Shown in pieces: positions 43,277 to 53,593 of a stretch of 64,000 bases of DNA. The position numbers and the translations under genes are program-made. The notes under the pieces were generated by a model. It was given only the letters and a program-made list of their open reading frames with translations. It was not told the DNA's origin and did not search any database. Where the stretch lies: assembly GCA_944320845.1 (NCBI GenBank), contig CALUJA010000007.1, forward strand, positions 62,001-126,000, given 5' to 3'. The DNA is from an uncultured Phocaeicola sp. (GTDB lineage: Bacteria > Bacteroidota > Bacteroidia > Bacteroidales > Bacteroidaceae). The first letter of the stretch is position 1. Each line of letters starts with the position of its first letter.

Positions 43277-44275
43277 TCACCGCTGGGGCTTGAGCTTCAC
43301 CACTTCTCCCAGTTCGGGCATGAGAACGGCGACATTGCGCTTGCGCGCCTCGGCCGCAAACACATGGGGAGGGTCGAAAAGCGGTTCGTCAGACAGGTCG
43401 AACGTGCCATAATGCATCGGGATGGTGACATGCGCCTTCATCTCGACGGAAGCCGTCAGCGCGTCGTAAGGCGAGATATGGTTCGGCTTCATAAACCAGC
43501 GGGGCTTGTAGGCCCCGATGCCTATCATGCAATAGTCGATGTGGGGAAAGAGCGAAGGCAGTTCCTGAAAGTGGGGCGCATACCCCGTATCCCCACTGTT
43601 ATAGATGGTGATGCCGCCCGCCTGTATCATGAAAGCCCCCCACAAGCGTTCGCCCCCGTCGCTCACGCCTCGCTTGCTCCAGTGCTGCGCAGGCAGGAAG
43701 GTAAGAGTCACCCCCTCTTCGGCATACTGCTGATACCAGGCCGCCTCCACCACTTCCATTTGCGGGAACCATCCCTGTATCAGCTCTCCTGTGCCCAATC
43801 CGCAGAAAAGCTTCATGTTCGGATTGTCTGCCACCAGACGCGCCAGACTCGGCTTGTCAAGATGGTCGAAATGGTCGTGGCTGATGAGCAGCCAGTCTAT
43901 ACCGCGGAAAATGGAAGGATTGGCGGGCAACATGCTGCGCCGCTTCACAAAAGGGATATTGCCGTATACGGGGTCAATCATGAAACGCTTTCCGCCCAGC
44001 TGGAGAAAGAAAGAATTGTGTCCGAGCCATACCAGCGAATTTCCCACCACGGCATCCAGCGAGCGCAGGTAATGCACCTTAGGGTTCCACTTCACCGTGC
44101 GCTTCTCCTTGCGCTGCGGATTGGGCGACAGCCTCCATTTAAGCACACTGATTGCCCCCGGCCGCCACCGGTGCTGCCGGTTGAAGAACTTTCCGCCTGC
44201 CGTAGGATTTCCCCTCCACCGGGGATTGACCGTAGCCAGGCGGCTGTTGCGCCGGAATGTGATGCGTTCGCCCAT
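43277..44275 (-). CDS. Metallo-beta-lactamase fold hydrolase (UlaG/NAPE-PLD-like)
   Basis: This 332-residue protein has VWLGHNSFFLQLGGKRFMIDP, the zinc-binding LLISHDHFDHLD (HxHxDH), a further His in LPAQHWSKRG, IYNSGDTGY and the final IPMHYGTF. These define the MBL superfamily branch of UlaG lactonases and NAPE-PLD phosphodiesterases. The substrate is unknown. ATG 44275 has a good upstream GGAGGGGAAGG. It is not obviously secreted. The next gene in the direction of transcription starts 30 bp later. Confidence 0.9.
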   Translation of the reverse strand: MGERITFRRNSRLATVNPRWRGNPTAGGKFFNRQHRWRPGAISVLKWRLSPNPQRKEKRTVKWNPKVHYLRSLDAVVGNSLVWLGHNSFFLQLGGKRFMIDPVYGNIPFVKRRSMLPANPSIFRGIDWLLISHDHFDHLDKPSLARLVADNPNMKLFCGLGTGELIQGWFPQMEVVEAAWYQQYAEEGVTLTFLPAQHWSKRGVSDGGERLWGAFMIQAGGITIYNSGDTGYAPHFQELPSLFPHIDYCMIGIGAYKPRWFMKPNHISPYDALTASVEMKAHVTIPMHYGTFDLSDEPLFDPPHVFAAEARKRNVAVLMPELGEVVKLKPQR

Positions 44276-44314
44276 ACCTTCCCCTCCAGATGCTTTCAAG
44301 ATTCCCCGACGAAA

Positions 44315-44764
44315 CTAATCCTTCAACAAATCCTTCAGGAAAGCGTCAAGCTCTTCATCAAGGCCTTTCAGCAGTTCATCGTCAAGCAAGAGCGTGTCCT
44401 CATCGTCCATCAGCAGAAGCTCGGCCAGCGTTTCCTTGTCCTCATCGACCAAGACAAAAGAGTAAGGCTTGAGCAGGCAAAGGCCATCAAACGCTCCCCC
44501 GTCCTTCAGAGCCGTAAGCTCCGCACGCAGCAGCGCCTCCACCTCCTTGTCAAAATCGCCGGAATCGCAGTCCACCCACTCATCGACGATGGTGCTCGCC
44601 AGTTCTTCATCGTCATCGTTGAAAACTGCAAGCTCACCCGAGTCCTGACTGGCCTGGATGTGTATGTCTGTTATGTTTGCACTTCCCTCTTGGGCTGCAT
44701 ACCGCGCCAGGGCTTCCTTGATGCACGAGGCGACAGCAGCATGCGACTGTTCGCTAATCTTCAT
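44315..44764 (-). CDS. Hypothetical highly acidic protein (149 aa)
   Basis: The N-terminal half (about 1-80) is a mixed alpha/beta domain with TDIHIQASQDSGELAVFNDDDEELA-type sequence; the C-terminal half has strings of Asp, Glu and Leu (LLLMDDEDTLLLDDELLKGLDEEL). The net charge is strongly negative. No family is recognised, and there is no signal peptide or membrane segment. A TACATTTG -7 element lies on the minus strand at 44791-44784, about 20 bp before the ATG. Confidence 0.8.
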   Translation of the reverse strand: MKISEQSHAAVASCIKEALARYAAQEGSANITDIHIQASQDSGELAVFNDDDEELASTIVDEWVDCDSGDFDKEVEALLRAELTALKDGGAFDGLCLLKPYSFVLVDEDKETLAELLLMDDEDTLLLDDELLKGLDEELDAFLKDLLKD

Positions 44765-44833
44765 AGGCTTTACATTTTATATCCAAATGTACAAAAAAAA
44801 TCACTCGGCCAACAATTATCGGACGATTTTCCG

Positions 44834-45817
44834 CTAAAAACGCTTCATCTGCATGTCAAGTTTCGGCAAGTCTTTCCGTTTTTCCTCCAATACCTTCTGA
44901 TAATAGTCTGCCACCCGCTCTTCCTCCGACCCCGGGGAAACACAGCCCTTCGCCTTGTCCAGCCATCCGGAAGCCTCATCAAGGCTGCCTTCCATCTCAC
45001 AGGCCAAAGCCATGTTAAAGGCTGCCTTCGCCTTGAGCCGTCCCTTCTTGCGGCTGTCATAAAGCTGCTGCCACAGCCTCTTCGCCTCTGCCCAGTCGTT
45101 CTCCCGCACACAGACGGCGGCATCGCGCATCTCCACGCTTCCGCTATCGTAAAACAGACGGCTTACCTCGCCCCAATGGGGGACAAGCACGGGCATGAGC
45201 GCGGATATGGCATCGGAAGTGGCATCGCGCACCACAACCCTGTCTGAAAGGTCGGGCAGCAAGTCCCAATACAGGCTGTCGACACGTGACACGGAAACCA
45301 TCGGCTTGCTGCGCGAAGGGATATAGATGCGCACCGTGGGACGAGTCTTTACCTCGAGCACTTCGAAAGGCATGGGGAAATCGGGATAAAACACCTCCCG
45401 CTTTGCCGTCTGCAGCGCCACCCGCTCGACCGAAAACAGCATGTCGGCTTCCAACGAGGCGCACAGCTCTTCCACCTGGGCCTGAGTAAGCATCGGGGCC
45501 TCGGTGCGTATGTCTTCCGGACAAAGAGCCGAGTCGCAAATGACTACCTGGCTGAAGTAACGGCTGTCTGCCAATGCACCCGCCAGGGTTTCGGCCGCTA
45601 TCTTTCCGTCGCCTTCATGCATCCCCGCGGTCAGCACATCCCCTTTCGGAGCGGGGGCGGACGGCATGTTGTTGACCACGGCCACATGACTCACCCCTGC
45701 GGGATAGGTCACTTCGGCAGGATAAAGCTGCTCAAACGTAAAGCTCTGTACGGAGCCGCAGGCGGCAAGCACGGATACGGCCGCTATCAGCAGCGCTTGG
45801 AAAATATGTTTCCTCAT
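44834..45817 (-). CDS. Lipoprotein, DUF6340-like
   Basis: This 327-residue protein has a lipoprotein signal (MRKHIFQALLIAAVSVLAACGS). The first two thirds contain YPAGVSHVAVVNNMP and VCDSALCPED-like stretches; the last third has TPR-like helices (AAVCVRENDWAEAKRLWQQL, AAFNMALACEMEGSLDEAS). The pattern matches the DUF6340 lipoproteins of Bacteroidetes as I remember them; the function is unknown. It is monocistronic, with a TATTTTTG element on the minus strand near 45851-45844. Confidence 0.82.
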   Translation of the reverse strand: MRKHIFQALLIAAVSVLAACGSVQSFTFEQLYPAEVTYPAGVSHVAVVNNMPSAPAPKGDVLTAGMHEGDGKIAAETLAGALADSRYFSQVVICDSALCPEDIRTEAPMLTQAQVEELCASLEADMLFSVERVALQTAKREVFYPDFPMPFEVLEVKTRPTVRIYIPSRSKPMVSVSRVDSLYWDLLPDLSDRVVVRDATSDAISALMPVLVPHWGEVSRLFYDSGSVEMRDAAVCVRENDWAEAKRLWQQLYDSRKKGRLKAKAAFNMALACEMEGSLDEASGWLDKAKGCVSPGSEEERVADYYQKVLEEKRKDLPKLDMQMKRF

Positions 45818-45893
45818 AAAACAAAATTCTTTTTATATGGAGACAAAAATACGACATTCTGAGGAAAATATGCGTGAATCTTTCAGATATATT

Positions 45894-45925
45894 TTTGCAT
45901 TTCTACCTTCTTTTCCTTACTTTAG
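45894..45925 (+). promoter_or_regulatory. Promoter of the GNAT gene
   Basis: TTTG (45894-45897), 20 nt, then TACTTTAG (45918-45925), one mismatch to TAnnTTTG. Confidence 0.55.
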
Positions 45926-45950
45926 CATCTCTTAAATCCAACCAACCGAC

Positions 45951-46604
45951 ATGAACATAGAATTAAGGCTGGAACAGCCATCAGACTACCGGGAAACCGA
46001 ACATGTAACGCGGGAAGCCTTCTGGAACCGTTATTCTCCCGGATGCACGGAACACTATCTGCTGCACATCATGCGCCGTTCGCCCAATTTTGTACACGGA
46101 CTGGACTTCGTCGCCCTATCGGAAGGCAAGATTGTGGGCTGTGCCGCCTTTATGAAATCGTATATCCTGAGCGACGACGAACAGCGCCATGAGGTGCTGA
46201 GCATGGGGCCGATAGCCGTGCTTCCGTCATTCCAGCGCATGGGTGTGGGCAGAATGCTGATAGAGCATACCCGCAAAGAGGCAGCCGAGATGAAGCGATA
46301 CCGCGCCATTCTGCTGTGCGGCGACCCGGACTACTACTTGCGGAGGGGATTTGCCGAAGCGGAAAGGTTCGGCATCCGCACATCCGAGAACAAATATTTC
46401 GCCGCACTGCATGTGTGCCCACTGTGGCAAGGAGCCCTGGACAACATCTCCGGACGTTATTTTGAAGACGGCATCTACAACATCGACCTGAAGGAAGCAG
46501 AGGCTTTCGACCGGCAATTCCCGCCTAAAGAAGCCCTTGCCGGCACCCCCACGCAACGCCGCTTCGAGGAAGTGCTTGCCATGCAGAAAGACTACAAGGG
46601 CTAA
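45951..46604 (+). CDS. GNAT family N-acetyltransferase
   Basis: This 217-residue protein shows the acetyl-CoA binding motif A, MGPIAVLPSFQRMGVGRMLI, preceded by GKIVGCAAF, with a C-terminal half longer than in minimal GNATs. LRLEQPSDYRETEHVTREAFW at the N-terminus is typical of the YhbS-like subgroup. The acceptor substrate is unknown. It converges on secA. Confidence 0.9.
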   Translation: MNIELRLEQPSDYRETEHVTREAFWNRYSPGCTEHYLLHIMRRSPNFVHGLDFVALSEGKIVGCAAFMKSYILSDDEQRHEVLSMGPIAVLPSFQRMGVGRMLIEHTRKEAAEMKRYRAILLCGDPDYYLRRGFAEAERFGIRTSENKYFAALHVCPLWQGALDNISGRYFEDGIYNIDLKEAEAFDRQFPPKEALAGTPTQRRFEEVLAMQKDYKG

Positions 46605-46627
46605 ACGGAAAGGGGCCGCAAAAACAA

Positions 46628-46664
46628 TACGACCGGACAAGCGTATGCCGCCCGTCCGGTCGTA
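46628..46664 (-). terminator. Terminator of secA
   Basis: The 11-bp stem TACGACCGGAC / GTCCGGTCGTA, with TTGTTTTTG following on the minus strand, lies 21 bp beyond the secA stop. Confidence 0.85.
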
Positions 46665-46684
46665 AGAGCCAAATATCAGAACAC

Positions 46685-49600
46685 TTACAGATTCTTTCCG
46701 TGACAGTTCTTATACTTCAGTCCGCTGCCGCAAGGACAAGGGTCGTTACGGCCTACCGTCTTCTGCGCCCGATAAGGCTGCGGTTTCTGCTGCTCGCGTG
46801 TGTCGCGCGCAGCGGCAGCCTGCTGGTTGCGGTCGGTCAAATCCTGCTTCTCCTCGCGGTACTGCTGGCGCGGAGCGGCAGGTTCGGGAGCGGCCTCACG
46901 CACTTGCTGCGGCTCCTGCACCGGTATCTGTCCGCGCATCAGCACTGAAATGGTATTGTTGTTGATTTTGTCCACCATGTTGCGGAACAGATTGACCGAT
47001 TCAAGCTTGAATATCAGCAGCGGGTCTTTCTGCTCGTAGCTTGCGTTCTGCACCGAGTGCTTCAAGTCGTCAAGCTCGCGAAGGTTCTCTTTCCACGCAT
47101 CGTCGATGGTGTGCAGCAGAATGGCCTTTTCAAACGCCTTGACGATTTCTTTCGACTCGCTCTCGTATGCCGCCTTCAGGTTGACAGCGATGTTATACAT
47201 GCGCTTGCCGTCGGTGATAGGGATAAGGATGTTTTCATACATGTTTCCCTGATTCTCATACACCTGCTTGATGACCGGATTGGCAATTTGCGCCATGCGG
47301 TCGGTCTTGCGCTTGAAGATGGCCATCGCCTCCTGGAAAGTGCGTTCAGCCAGTTCATCCTTCTTGCCTGCGCGGAACTCTTCTTCCGTGAAAGGAGTCT
47401 CCATGGCGAGCGTATGGAAAATCTCCATGCGTGCATCCTCATACGTAGGCTGCTCAAGGGCATTGGCGCAGCGGTTCCATATCATCTCCACGATATCCAT
47501 GCCGATACGCTCTCCCATCAAGGCATGACGGCGCTTGGTATAGATGACCGTACGCTGCTTGTTCATCACATCATCATACTCCAGCAGGCGCTTACGGATA
47601 CCGAAGTTGTTTTCTTCCACCTTCTTCTGGGCACGCTCGATAGAGTTTGAAATCATCTTATGCTCTATCATCTCGCCTTCCTTGAATCCGAGCTTGTCCA
47701 TCACGTGGGCTATACGGTCAGAAGAGAACAGGCGCATCAGGTCATCTTCGAGCGACACGAAGAACACAGACGAACCCGGGTCGCCCTGACGCCCGGCACG
47801 ACCGCGCAACTGACGGTCTACACGGCGTGACTCATGACGCTCCGTACCGATAATGGCCAGACCTCCCGCAGCCTTCACCTCCGGACTCAGCTTGATATCC
47901 GTTCCACGGCCCGCCATATTGGTGGCGATGGTCACGGTGCTGCTCTGTCCTGCCTTGGCCACAATTTCGGCCTCCTTCTGGTGCAGCTTGGCGTTCAATA
48001 CGTTATGGGGAATCTTGCGCAAGGTCAACATCTTGCTCAGCATCTCGGAAATCTCTACGGAAGTAGTGCCGACCAAAACCGGACGCCCGGCCTGCACCAT
48101 TTTCTCAATTTCCTCGATGACCGCCTTATATTTCTCGCGCTTGGTCTTGTATACACGGTCGTTCATGTCGATACGGGCTATCGGCCGGTTGGTCGGTATA
48201 ACCACCACATCGAGCTTGTAAATGTCCCAGAACTCGCCCGCTTCCGTCTCGGCCGTACCGGTCATACCGGAAAGCTTGTGATACATACGGAAATAGTTCT
48301 GAAGCGTAATGGTAGCGAATGTCTGCGTGGCAGCCTCCACCTTCACGCCCTCTTTTGCCTCTACCGCCTGATGAAGGCCGTCGCTCCAACGGCGTCCGTC
48401 CATGATACGGCCGGTCTGCTCGTCGACAATCTTTACCTGTCCGTCCATCACCACATAATCGGTGTCTTTTTCAAACATGGTATAAGCCTTCAGCAGCTGA
48501 TTGATGGTATGTACACGCTCCGACTTGATGGCATAATTGGTCAGCAGCTCGTCTTTCTTGGCCAGACGCTCCTCATCGTTCAAGTCCTTGCGGTTTTCCA
48601 GCTCTGAAAGCTCGGCCGTAATGTCGGGCAGCACAAACAGCGTAGGGTCTTGCGAATTTCCCGTTATGAGGTCGATACCCTTGTCTGTCAGCTCCACACT
48701 CTTCAGCTTCTCATCAATCACGAAGTAAAGCGGCTCCACGGCCTCGGGCATACGCTTGTTGTTCTGCTCCATATAGATTTCTTCGGTCTTCAGCATACCG
48801 GCCTTGATGCCCGGCTCACTAAGGAACTTGATAAGCGGCTTGTTCTTGGGCAATGCCTTATGGCTGCGGAAAAGGGCAAGGAATCCGGCCTCCACATCCT
48901 CCTTCTTGTCGGAAGCAATCAGCCGCTTGGCATCGGCAAGGAACTGGGTAGCCAGACGGTGCTGCGCCTCTACCAGACGCTCTACCAACGGACGGAGCAC
49001 CTCGAAAAGCTGCTGGTCGCCCTTGGGCACAGGGCCGGAAATAATCAGCGGAGTACGGGCATCGTCAATCAACACCGAGTCCACCTCATCGACAATGGCA
49101 TAATTGTGCTTGCGCTGCACGAGGTCACGCGGACTGACAGCCATATTGTCGCGCAGATAGTCGAAACCGAACTCATTGTTTGTTCCGAAAGTAATGTCGG
49201 CCATGTAGGCACGGCGGCGGGCTTCGGAATTCGGCTGATGCTTGTCGATGCAATCCACACGCAGACCGTGAAACATATAGAGAGGCCCCATCCATTCCGA
49301 GTCACGCTTGGCCAGATAGTCGTTGACAGTGACCACATGCACGCCGTTTCCTGTCAAAGCATTGAGAAATACGGGAAGCGTAGCCACAAGTGTCTTACCT
49401 TCACCGGTAGCCATCTCGGCAATCTTTCCCTGATGAAGCACTACGCCACCGAAAAGCTGCACATCATAGTGAATCATGTTCCACACCGTGTCGTTACCTC
49501 CTGCCTTCCAGTGATTCTTCCATACGGCCTTGTCGCCTTCGATAACCAGGAAATCCTTTCCCTGCGCGGCCAGTTCACGGTCGAAGTCAGTGGCTGTCAC

Positions 49601-49984
49601 CTCAACTTCCTCATTCTCCGCAAAACGGCGTGCCGTATCCTTCACGATGGCAAACGCCGCAGGCAATATTTCGTTAAGAGCCGCCTCGTATTTGTCGAGC
49701 ACTTCCTTCTCCAGCTTGTCTATCTGACTGAATACAGCTTCGCGCTTTTCCAGTTCCGTTGCCTCGATAGACGCTTTAAGCTCTTCAATCTTTCTGTTTT
49801 CTTCGGCAGCCGAATCCTTTACATATTTCTTCAGTTCTTCTGTCTTCGCACGCAGTTCATCGTTACTCAGCTTTTCTATCTCCGGATACACTTCCTTCAC
49901 CTTGTTCACCCACGGCTGAATCTCCTTCATGTCACGGGTAGCCTTGTTTCCGAACAGCTTGCCTATAAATTCATTAAATCCCAT
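46685..49984 (-). CDS. secA: Preprotein translocase motor SecA
   Basis: This 1099-residue ATPase drives preproteins through SecYEG. Motifs: Walker A in [17 protein letters not shown]-like [11 protein letters not shown], a PPXD cross-linking domain, helicase motifs [11 protein letters not shown] and [15 protein letters not shown], a Gln/Pro/Ala-rich linker (about 1030-1075) and the zinc-binding tail [15 protein letters not shown]. The length exceeds E. coli SecA (901) because of insertions usual in Bacteroidetes. It follows the PafA-like gene by 50 bp. Confidence 0.98.
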   Translation of the reverse strand: MGFNEFIGKLFGNKATRDMKEIQPWVNKVKEVYPEIEKLSNDELRAKTEELKKYVKDSAAEENRKIEELKASIEATELEKREAVFSQIDKLEKEVLDKYEAALNEILPAAFAIVKDTARRFAENEEVEVTATDFDRELAAQGKDFLVIEGDKAVWKNHWKAGGNDTVWNMIHYDVQLFGGVVLHQGKIAEMATGEGKTLVATLPVFLNALTGNGVHVVTVNDYLAKRDSEWMGPLYMFHGLRVDCIDKHQPNSEARRRAYMADITFGTNNEFGFDYLRDNMAVSPRDLVQRKHNYAIVDEVDSVLIDDARTPLIISGPVPKGDQQLFEVLRPLVERLVEAQHRLATQFLADAKRLIASDKKEDVEAGFLALFRSHKALPKNKPLIKFLSEPGIKAGMLKTEEIYMEQNNKRMPEAVEPLYFVIDEKLKSVELTDKGIDLITGNSQDPTLFVLPDITAELSELENRKDLNDEERLAKKDELLTNYAIKSERVHTINQLLKAYTMFEKDTDYVVMDGQVKIVDEQTGRIMDGRRWSDGLHQAVEAKEGVKVEAATQTFATITLQNYFRMYHKLSGMTGTAETEAGEFWDIYKLDVVVIPTNRPIARIDMNDRVYKTKREKYKAVIEEIEKMVQAGRPVLVGTTSVEISEMLSKMLTLRKIPHNVLNAKLHQKEAEIVAKAGQSSTVTIATNMAGRGTDIKLSPEVKAAGGLAIIGTERHESRRVDRQLRGRAGRQGDPGSSVFFVSLEDDLMRLFSSDRIAHVMDKLGFKEGEMIEHKMISNSIERAQKKVEENNFGIRKRLLEYDDVMNKQRTVIYTKRRHALMGERIGMDIVEMIWNRCANALEQPTYEDARMEIFHTLAMETPFTEEEFRAGKKDELAERTFQEAMAIFKRKTDRMAQIANPVIKQVYENQGNMYENILIPITDGKRMYNIAVNLKAAYESESKEIVKAFEKAILLHTIDDAWKENLRELDDLKHSVQNASYEQKDPLLIFKLESVNLFRNMVDKINNNTISVLMRGQIPVQEPQQVREAAPEPAAPRQQYREEKQDLTDRNQQAAAARDTREQQKPQPYRAQKTVGRNDPCPCGSGLKYKNCHGKNL

Positions 49985-50034
49985 CTTTGTATTGTCGTTT
50001 TATTATTATTCATAAATCAGTATTCTTTGTCTCT

Positions 50035-51621
50035 TCACTGCTTGCGCAGATTTATCATCGGTGCTTCAAGCGCAGCATTGGGTGCCCGAATGCGCATGTA
50101 GTGGGCCACCGTAGGAGCAATGGCCGCCACCTTTACAGGAGTATAGAGTATTTCGGGCTTCACATTATAGCCCATGAAGAACAGTGGAACGGAAGCATAC
50201 GCCTCGCGCACCACCTTCACGCTCTGCGGATAATCGTTCACCACCGACCATCCGGGCATCACTTCGATATAAAGGTCTCCCGAACACTCGCGGCTGAAAG
50301 AATTACGTATCTTGTCAATCTTCGGAGTCCATGCACCCAGAAGCAGTCTCTGCGCCGTATAGGCATTCTTCACGCCGCTCATCTGCACGACAAAATCAGC
50401 CGAGCGGTTCATCACTTCCACCCGATTCAGCTTCTTGTCTTCTATCAGCTTATGGTTAAGATATATCTGGTGTCCATAATAAGTCTCCACATACTGGCCG
50501 TCACCATAAAGTGCCATCAGATACATGTTCAGCAGCGCCGCACAGCGCTTGATATGAAATTCACCTCCAGGGATACGGTACTGCACCGGGTCGGCAGGCT
50601 CCGCATCAGCATACCCCGTTGAAGTGATGAAGAACAGCGTATTGTCCAGCCCCACCTTCCGGTCAATCAGGTCAAGCAAATCACCGATGCTGTTGTCCAG
50701 ACGCACATAGACATCCTGAATCTCCATCGCATATTCCGAGTTGGGCTTATGGTTGTAGTTTCCGGCGTAATAAGAAAGCGTAAGCAGGTCGGGCACATTG
50801 TCCTTCCCCATCTGCGTGGCAGAAAGGCAGGCGCTTACCAAACGGTTCACTTCATCGTTTACATACGGACTGGTCTTATAGCGGCGGTATTTCTCCTGAC
50901 GCTCATCAAAAAAGTTATGCTTGAAAGTAACCTGCTTGCTGCTCGAAGTGACATAGCGGTAGGCCGTAACCGGATGATAAGGCTGCCATACCAGACTGCC
51001 GATGCGGAAGTCAAGTCCTTCGTGGTCATTATAATCGGCAGCCCACTGGGGAAAGGCACCGTAAAAGGTCGTGCCGCTCCACTTGCCTGTCTCATCGTTA
51101 AGCCAAAAGGCGGCCTTTGCCGCATGCCCGGCGGCGAGCACGGCCATTTCACGCGTAGGGGCAATGGAATAGACCTCGGCCTCCCCTCCACTCGCCACCA
51201 TCAGCTCGTCCGAAAGGGTCGAAACCTGCAGGCGTTTGGGCGACGTGCTCTCTGAAGTGTATATTCCCATAAAGTCCTTGTCGTCTACGCACTGCACGAC
51301 ACGCAGCGAGTTACGGTCCATCCAGCGGTTTCCCACCACCCCATTATAATAAGGAGTGGCCCCCGTATAGACGGCCGCCGTAGCCGACGAGCGGTCAAGA
51401 TTGATGAAATCATACTCCGCATTGGTATAGAAGCGCCCCTCACGCATCAGCCGTTTAAAGCCACGCTCTCCATAAAGGGCTGAAAAGGCCTCGATGTAAT
51501 CGGCACGCAGCTGGTCGATGGTCAGCCCCACCACCAGCCTCGGCGCCCCCGGCACACTTTGCGCCTGAAGGCCGGTTATGGCCATTACCGTCAATAAAGA
51601 TGTCAGTATGCGTTCTTTCAT
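50035..51621 (-). CDS. PafA-like alkaline phosphatase superfamily protein, probably inactive
   Basis: This 528-residue protein has a signal peptide (MKERILTSLLTVMAITGLQA) and the fold signature VVGLTIDQLRADYIEAFS with the first metal Asp. The nucleophile region, usually a Thr or Ser before GHAT, reads NLDRSSATAAVYTGATP. The usual SxxD...GH ligands read YYAGNYNHKPNS, and the usual SDHG metal motif reads FITSTGYADAEP. At least two metal ligands are therefore lost. A structural or regulatory role is likely. It overlaps the DUF4105 stop by 4 bp and precedes secA. Confidence 0.88.
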   Translation of the reverse strand: MKERILTSLLTVMAITGLQAQSVPGAPRLVVGLTIDQLRADYIEAFSALYGERGFKRLMREGRFYTNAEYDFINLDRSSATAAVYTGATPYYNGVVGNRWMDRNSLRVVQCVDDKDFMGIYTSESTSPKRLQVSTLSDELMVASGGEAEVYSIAPTREMAVLAAGHAAKAAFWLNDETGKWSGTTFYGAFPQWAADYNDHEGLDFRIGSLVWQPYHPVTAYRYVTSSSKQVTFKHNFFDERQEKYRRYKTSPYVNDEVNRLVSACLSATQMGKDNVPDLLTLSYYAGNYNHKPNSEYAMEIQDVYVRLDNSIGDLLDLIDRKVGLDNTLFFITSTGYADAEPADPVQYRIPGGEFHIKRCAALLNMYLMALYGDGQYVETYYGHQIYLNHKLIEDKKLNRVEVMNRSADFVVQMSGVKNAYTAQRLLLGAWTPKIDKIRNSFSRECSGDLYIEVMPGWSVVNDYPQSVKVVREAYASVPLFFMGYNVKPEILYTPVKVAAIAPTVAHYMRIRAPNAALEAPMINLRKQ

Positions 51622-52805
51622 TCCTTAGCGTTCATATTCATAACTAATACATGGCTCGCGGCATTTACCAGCAAACCAAGTGCCAAAGGTAACACTGTTA
51701 AATTAAATTCTTGCGGTGAAATGGAAAATATCACTATAAAAAGTGTTAAATACACCAAGTTCACGGTGTGATAATGCACTTTCCTATGCTTTACCGCACC
51801 ATACACCATAGCAGGCAGACAGAGCAAGGGTATGGGATTGAACAAGGCAAGCAGCCAATTCGAGCCTACCGTAGGATGAACAGACACGAAAAACAGGAAA
51901 GCAACGACACATCCTGCCAGTCCCTGCGCACCGTAAAGCACCATATCCCATCCCCAGTATATCTTCCGCCGCCGCCACTGCCACCAGGCTATCCATACAT
52001 TCAGTGCCAGAAAAAGACAGGCACATGTCATCGGCGTGAGAGGAAAGGCCGGCCCGGCCGATTCAGGAGCCACATCGACTATCTTCGTTTCCTTCACCAC
52101 AAGCGGACGGCGCGTACCGTCTTCATTCACTATATAAGCCTGCGAGGCAAAACGGCGCATATAGAACGGAGCAAACATCTGAAGGCGGTTGTCTATAGGC
52201 AAATCGGCCTCGGCCCCTAAGCAGAAATCGATTCCAAGCTCATCCCACGGCGAGTTGGCCGTATATTCGTGGACGATGCTGCGGAAGGTCTTTTCCTTCT
52301 CCCCTGCGGGATAGACTACCTTCCCCTGCACGGCCTTCTCTATCTGGTCGCGCGCACGGGTGGTACAGTTGTCATAAAAATAATTGTAACGGTAGGTACG
52401 GTTTGCCGGACGGTAATTCTCTTCCAGCAGATAAAGCAAGGTCTGCTTTTCTTGCGGCGTAAGGTTCAGCTCCTGTTCGTAGACCGACGAGCCGCGCAAG
52501 GCATACTCCGCCTCGAAATAGCGGTAAGGCGCAATGCCGAGCTGATAGTCTGTCTCCCCTTTCACGAAACGATAGACAAAATGAGGAGTATTAAAGCTGA
52601 ACATCCCATAATTGAACACCACATCCGCTCCCCGGGTAAAGTTCTGATAACGCAGGGCGGTGTGTCCGAAAAGCTCATAGATTTCGTTTCCCGGCGCACA
52701 AGTGAGCAGGCTGAAGCGGATGCTGTCTGCCTGCTGCGCACGCAGCGGCATAATCATCCCCCACGCCAGGGTCAGTATCAGTGCTATCTTTTTCCGTAAG
52801 TCCAT
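51618..52805 (-). CDS. DUF4105 (Lnb N-terminal domain-like) membrane protein
   Basis: This 395-residue protein has a signal peptide (MDLRKKIALILTLAWGMIMPLRAQ), a periplasmic DUF4105/Lnb-like domain with LLTCAPGNEIYELFGHTALRY and FYDNCTTRARDQIE (His and Cys of a papain-like arrangement), and about five C-terminal membrane helices (from about 250). The Lnb N-terminal domain occurs in lacto-N-biosidase-associated and other envelope proteins; its function is unclear. It is translationally coupled to the PafA-like gene. Confidence 0.9.
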   Translation of the reverse strand: MDLRKKIALILTLAWGMIMPLRAQQADSIRFSLLTCAPGNEIYELFGHTALRYQNFTRGADVVFNYGMFSFNTPHFVYRFVKGETDYQLGIAPYRYFEAEYALRGSSVYEQELNLTPQEKQTLLYLLEENYRPANRTYRYNYFYDNCTTRARDQIEKAVQGKVVYPAGEKEKTFRSIVHEYTANSPWDELGIDFCLGAEADLPIDNRLQMFAPFYMRRFASQAYIVNEDGTRRPLVVKETKIVDVAPESAGPAFPLTPMTCACLFLALNVWIAWWQWRRRKIYWGWDMVLYGAQGLAGCVVAFLFFVSVHPTVGSNWLLALFNPIPLLCLPAMVYGAVKHRKVHYHTVNLVYLTLFIVIFSISPQEFNLTVLPLALGLLVNAASHVLVMNMNAKE

Positions 52806-52891
52806 ATACCCATCCGTCTTTGTTCCGGATGCAAAAATACGGCGAATAATCGGTAACTACGAAAAAAAGGGAAGAAATTTGAAGAATCCGC

Positions 52892-53593
52892 TCACAAGAT
52901 GCAGCGGCGGCTGATGTAATCGTTGAAGCTCTCCCTATAATTCTCCCCTACCGGAATATAGACTTTCCTGTCCATTATAATGCGCTGGCGCGACACTCCC
53001 ACTATCTTGTGCAGATTGACTATGTAGGAACGGTGAACGCGCATGAAGTGGGCAGGCAAGGCCCCCTCAAGCTTCGTCAGGCTGCCCAATGCGACGACCG
53101 GCTCGTCTTGCTTTTCCAGATGAATGCGCACATACTCACTCATGCTTTCAATGTAACAGATGCGTTTCACCTCTATGCTTACCAGCCTGCCGTCACTCTT
53201 TATAAAGAGCGTGTCATTCTTTCCTGCCTCAAAGCGCTTGGAGACGTATATCCTGCGGGCTCTTTCGGCGGCCCGCAGCAAGTCCTGGAAGTCGAAAGGC
53301 TTCAGCAGATAATCCACCGCCTCAAGACGGAATCCCTCCACGGCATATTCAGGATAAGCCGTAGTGAAGATGACCATCGGAGGATGATGCAGCGAACGCA
53401 CAAAATCGATTCCGCTAAAATCGGGCATAGTTATATCTGTAAAAATCAAATCGACCTGCCCCGACATTACCAACGGGACAACTTCACTGGCAGACGGGCA
53501 CGCCCTGAGCAGAATAAGAAACGGAACCCGGGATATATATTTTGAAAGCTGCGACAGAGCAAGCGGCTCATCGTCTATTGCAATACATTTCAT
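52892..53593 (-). CDS. LytTR-type response regulator
   Basis: This 233-residue regulator has a receiver domain (IDDEPLA, phospho-acceptor Asp53 in IFTDITMPD, Lys in YLLKPF) and a C-terminal LytTR DNA-binding domain (FIKSDGRLVSIEVKRICYIES, FMRVHRSYIVNLHKI). LytTR proteins bind pairs of short direct repeats on one DNA face about 21 bp apart. The ATG overlaps the stop of the kinase gene by 4 bp. Direct repeats with this spacing lie in the divergent region beyond the kinase gene. Confidence 0.95.
   Translation of the reverse strand: MKCIAIDDEPLALSQLSKYISRVPFLILLRACPSASEVVPLVMSGQVDLIFTDITMPDFSGIDFVRSLHHPPMVIFTTAYPEYAVEGFRLEAVDYLLKPFDFQDLLRAAERARRIYVSKRFEAGKNDTLFIKSDGRLVSIEVKRICYIESMSEYVRIHLEKQDEPVVALGSLTKLEGALPAHFMRVHRSYIVNLHKIVGVSRQRIIMDRKVYIPVGENYRESFNDYISRRCIL

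Noticed and set aside
43250..45247. 665-residue plus-strand open frame
   Set aside because: It lies antisense across three well-supported minus-strand genes and has no domain; it is a by-product of codon bias, as is the 595-residue frame at 36118-37905.
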